Source: Bacillota bacterium (GTDB lineage: Bacteria > Bacillota > Bacilli > Alicyclobacillales > SLC66). From it: 5,910 nucleotides of DNA. A program made the position numbers and the translations under genes. Each line of letters begins with the position of its first letter. Position 1 is the first letter of the stretch. The notes beneath the pieces were generated by a model. It saw nothing but the letters and a program-made list of their open reading frames with translations, had not been told where the DNA came from and ran no database searches. Positions 4,752 through 5,910 of the stretch are shown in pieces. The DNA lies in assembly GCA_021799325.1 (NCBI GenBank), contig JAJZAS010000113.1, positions 1-5,910 on the forward strand, written 5' to 3'.

Positions 4752-5910
4752 ATTTTACTCATTGCAGTCGCTATCTTTTTGGTAACTCTTCTATTTGTCA
4801 TCTGGCAACCGAAAGGATTGTCCATTGGGTGGAGCGCCCTTGCAGGCGCAGCGCTGGCACTCATCGCACGAGTCGTCACCTTTCAGAATGTGTTGACCGT
4901 GACGGGAATCGTCTGGGATGCCACTTTAGCATTTGTGGCCATCATTGTTTTCTCCATGGTGTTAGACCAGGTAGGATTTTTTGAGTGGGCTGCACTAAAA
5001 ATGGCACATGCCGCAAACGGGGACGGACGCAAGGTGTTCTTCTATGTCATCACGCTTGGCGCGCTCGTGTCCGCTTTTTTTGCCAATGATGGTGCGGCGC
5101 TCATTTTAACGCCGATCGTACTGGAAAAAATCAAACTGCTCCAATTCGATCAACGCAAAATGCTCCCTTTTATCATGGCGAGCGGGTTTATTGCAGACTC
5201 GACCTCTTTGCCGCTTGTAGTAAGCAATCTGGTTAATATTGTATCAGCAGATTACTTTCACATCGGATTTATCAGCTATCTGCTTCACATGGTGGTTCCA
5301 GATATATTCTCTTTTTTTGCCAGCATCGGCATCCTATACTTGGTGTTTCGTAGAAATATTCCAAAATCCTACCGACCAGAAGACCTGCCTACTCCCCAAT
5401 CTGCCATCGCAAACGTGAGCATGTTCAGAATCTCTTGGGTGCTTCTTGTTTTGTTAATGATCGGCTACATCGCGACAGAATTGTTGCATATCCCTGTATC
5501 TTTTGTCGCCATCGTGATTGCGATCCTGTTTTTAGTCGCAGGCGCAAGGACAAAAGTCACCCACCCCTTCCAAGTAGTCAAAGAAGCGCCATGGGCCATT
5601 GTGTTTTTTTCGATTGGCATGTACGTGGTGGTTTATGGCCTTCGCAATGCAGGATTGACAGATTGGTTGGGATTGTTGCTGAAACACTCAATGGCTGCCG
5701 GTCTTTTTAGCACAACATTGTTCACAGGTTTTGTAGCGGCCATTTTATCCAGTGTGATGAATAATCTACCCTCCGTCATGATCGGTGCGCTTGCCATTCA
5801 CGCCACTCATGCCTCTGGTATCATCCAGCATGCCATGGTATACGCCAATGTCATCGGATGCGATTTGGGACCCAAAATCACGCCAATTGGATCACTAGCC
5901 ACGCTGTTAT
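4752..5910 (+). CDS. arsB: Arsenite efflux permease ArsB (ArsB/NhaD superfamily), 3'-truncated by window edge; start uncertain
   Basis: ArsB pumps arsenite or antimonite out across the membrane. The frame is open for 386 codons to the right edge, against about 430 in the family, so roughly the last tenth is missing. Strong family marks in order (numbered from 4752) are VIWQPKGLSIG (16-26), TGIVWDATLAFVA (51-63), FFANDGAALILTP (109-121), GFIADSTSLPLVVSNLVNIV (145-164), MNNLPSVMIGALA (336-348) and GCDLGPKITPIGSLATLL (369-386). The start is odd. An in-frame TGA lies at 4740-4742, and no ATG, GTG or TTG occurs before TTG 4779, which lacks a ribosome site and would cut into the first helix. GAGG (4741-4744) stands 7 nt before ATT 4752, so initiation at AUU is the best fit; ATT 4746 and TTG 4779 are alternatives. 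A sequence error is possible. No arsR, arsC or arsD is visible upstream. Confidence 0.9.
   Translation, partial: MLLIAVAIFLVTLLFVIWQPKGLSIGWSALAGAALALIARVVTFQNVLTVTGIVWDATLAFVAIIVFSMVLDQVGFFEWAALKMAHAANGDGRKVFFYVITLGALVSAFFANDGAALILTPIVLEKIKLLQFDQRKMLPFIMASGFIADSTSLPLVVSNLVNIVSADYFHIGFISYLLHMVVPDIFSFFASIGILYLVFRRNIPKSYRPEDLPTPQSAIANVSMFRISWVLLVLLMIGYIATELLHIPVSFVAIVIAILFLVAGARTKVTHPFQVVKEAPWAIVFFSIGMYVVVYGLRNAGLTDWLGLLLKHSMAAGLFSTTLFTGFVAAILSSVMNNLPSVMIGALAIHATHASGIIQHAMVYANVIGCDLGPKITPIGSLATLL

Noticed and set aside
4418..4879. A 153-codon open frame on the minus strand covering the symporter end, the terminator and the arsB start.
   Set aside because: It runs antisense to two well-supported genes and through a hairpin terminator. 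Its translation shows no recognisable domain, and no ribosome site stands out.

Overview
The window reads as ordinary chromosomal DNA from a low-to-mid GC Gram-positive bacterium (Bacillota, Bacilli). The evidence is the strong GGAGG-type ribosome binding sites, the TTG starts, a cobalamin riboswitch with an intrinsic-terminator platform, a Bacillus-type ArsB, and a DUF3311/symporter pair like yhjC-yhjB of Bacillus subtilis. An Alicyclobacillaceae-like host is a guess from overall character and cannot be proven here. No IS element, prophage gene, CRISPR array, tRNA or rRNA is visible.

Layout. Left half, minus strand: a TTG-started [2Fe-2S] ferredoxin (2681-2376) and cobyric acid synthase CobQ/CbiP (2364-850) are tightly coupled. 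Next comes a separate transcription unit: a promoter overlapping the cobQ stop codon (853-824), a full cobalamin riboswitch (805-650), a switch region of hairpins (636-589), an intrinsic terminator (583-556), and the start of a secreted cobalamin/iron-type ABC substrate-binding protein (462 to beyond base 1). This half is about cobalamin: late corrin-ring amidation by CobQ, a possible electron donor, and B12-repressed corrinoid uptake.

Right half, plus strand: a divergent operon encodes a 66-residue DUF3311 membrane protein (2834-3034) and a sodium:solute symporter (3077-4600) of the monocarboxylate-permease type, closed by a strong hairpin terminator (4626-4661). A separate arsB-type arsenite efflux gene follows (from about 4752) and runs off the right edge. 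It has no ATG, GTG or TTG start where the family normally begins.

The two halves share an intergenic region (2682-2833) with overlapping plus-strand promoter candidates and a 9-bp tandem repeat. I see no undescribed multi-gene system. The points most worth attention are the detailed riboswitch platform, the coupled ferredoxin-cobQ pair, a binding protein with no lipobox but a His tract, the unexplained DUF3311 partner protein, and the missing canonical arsB start.
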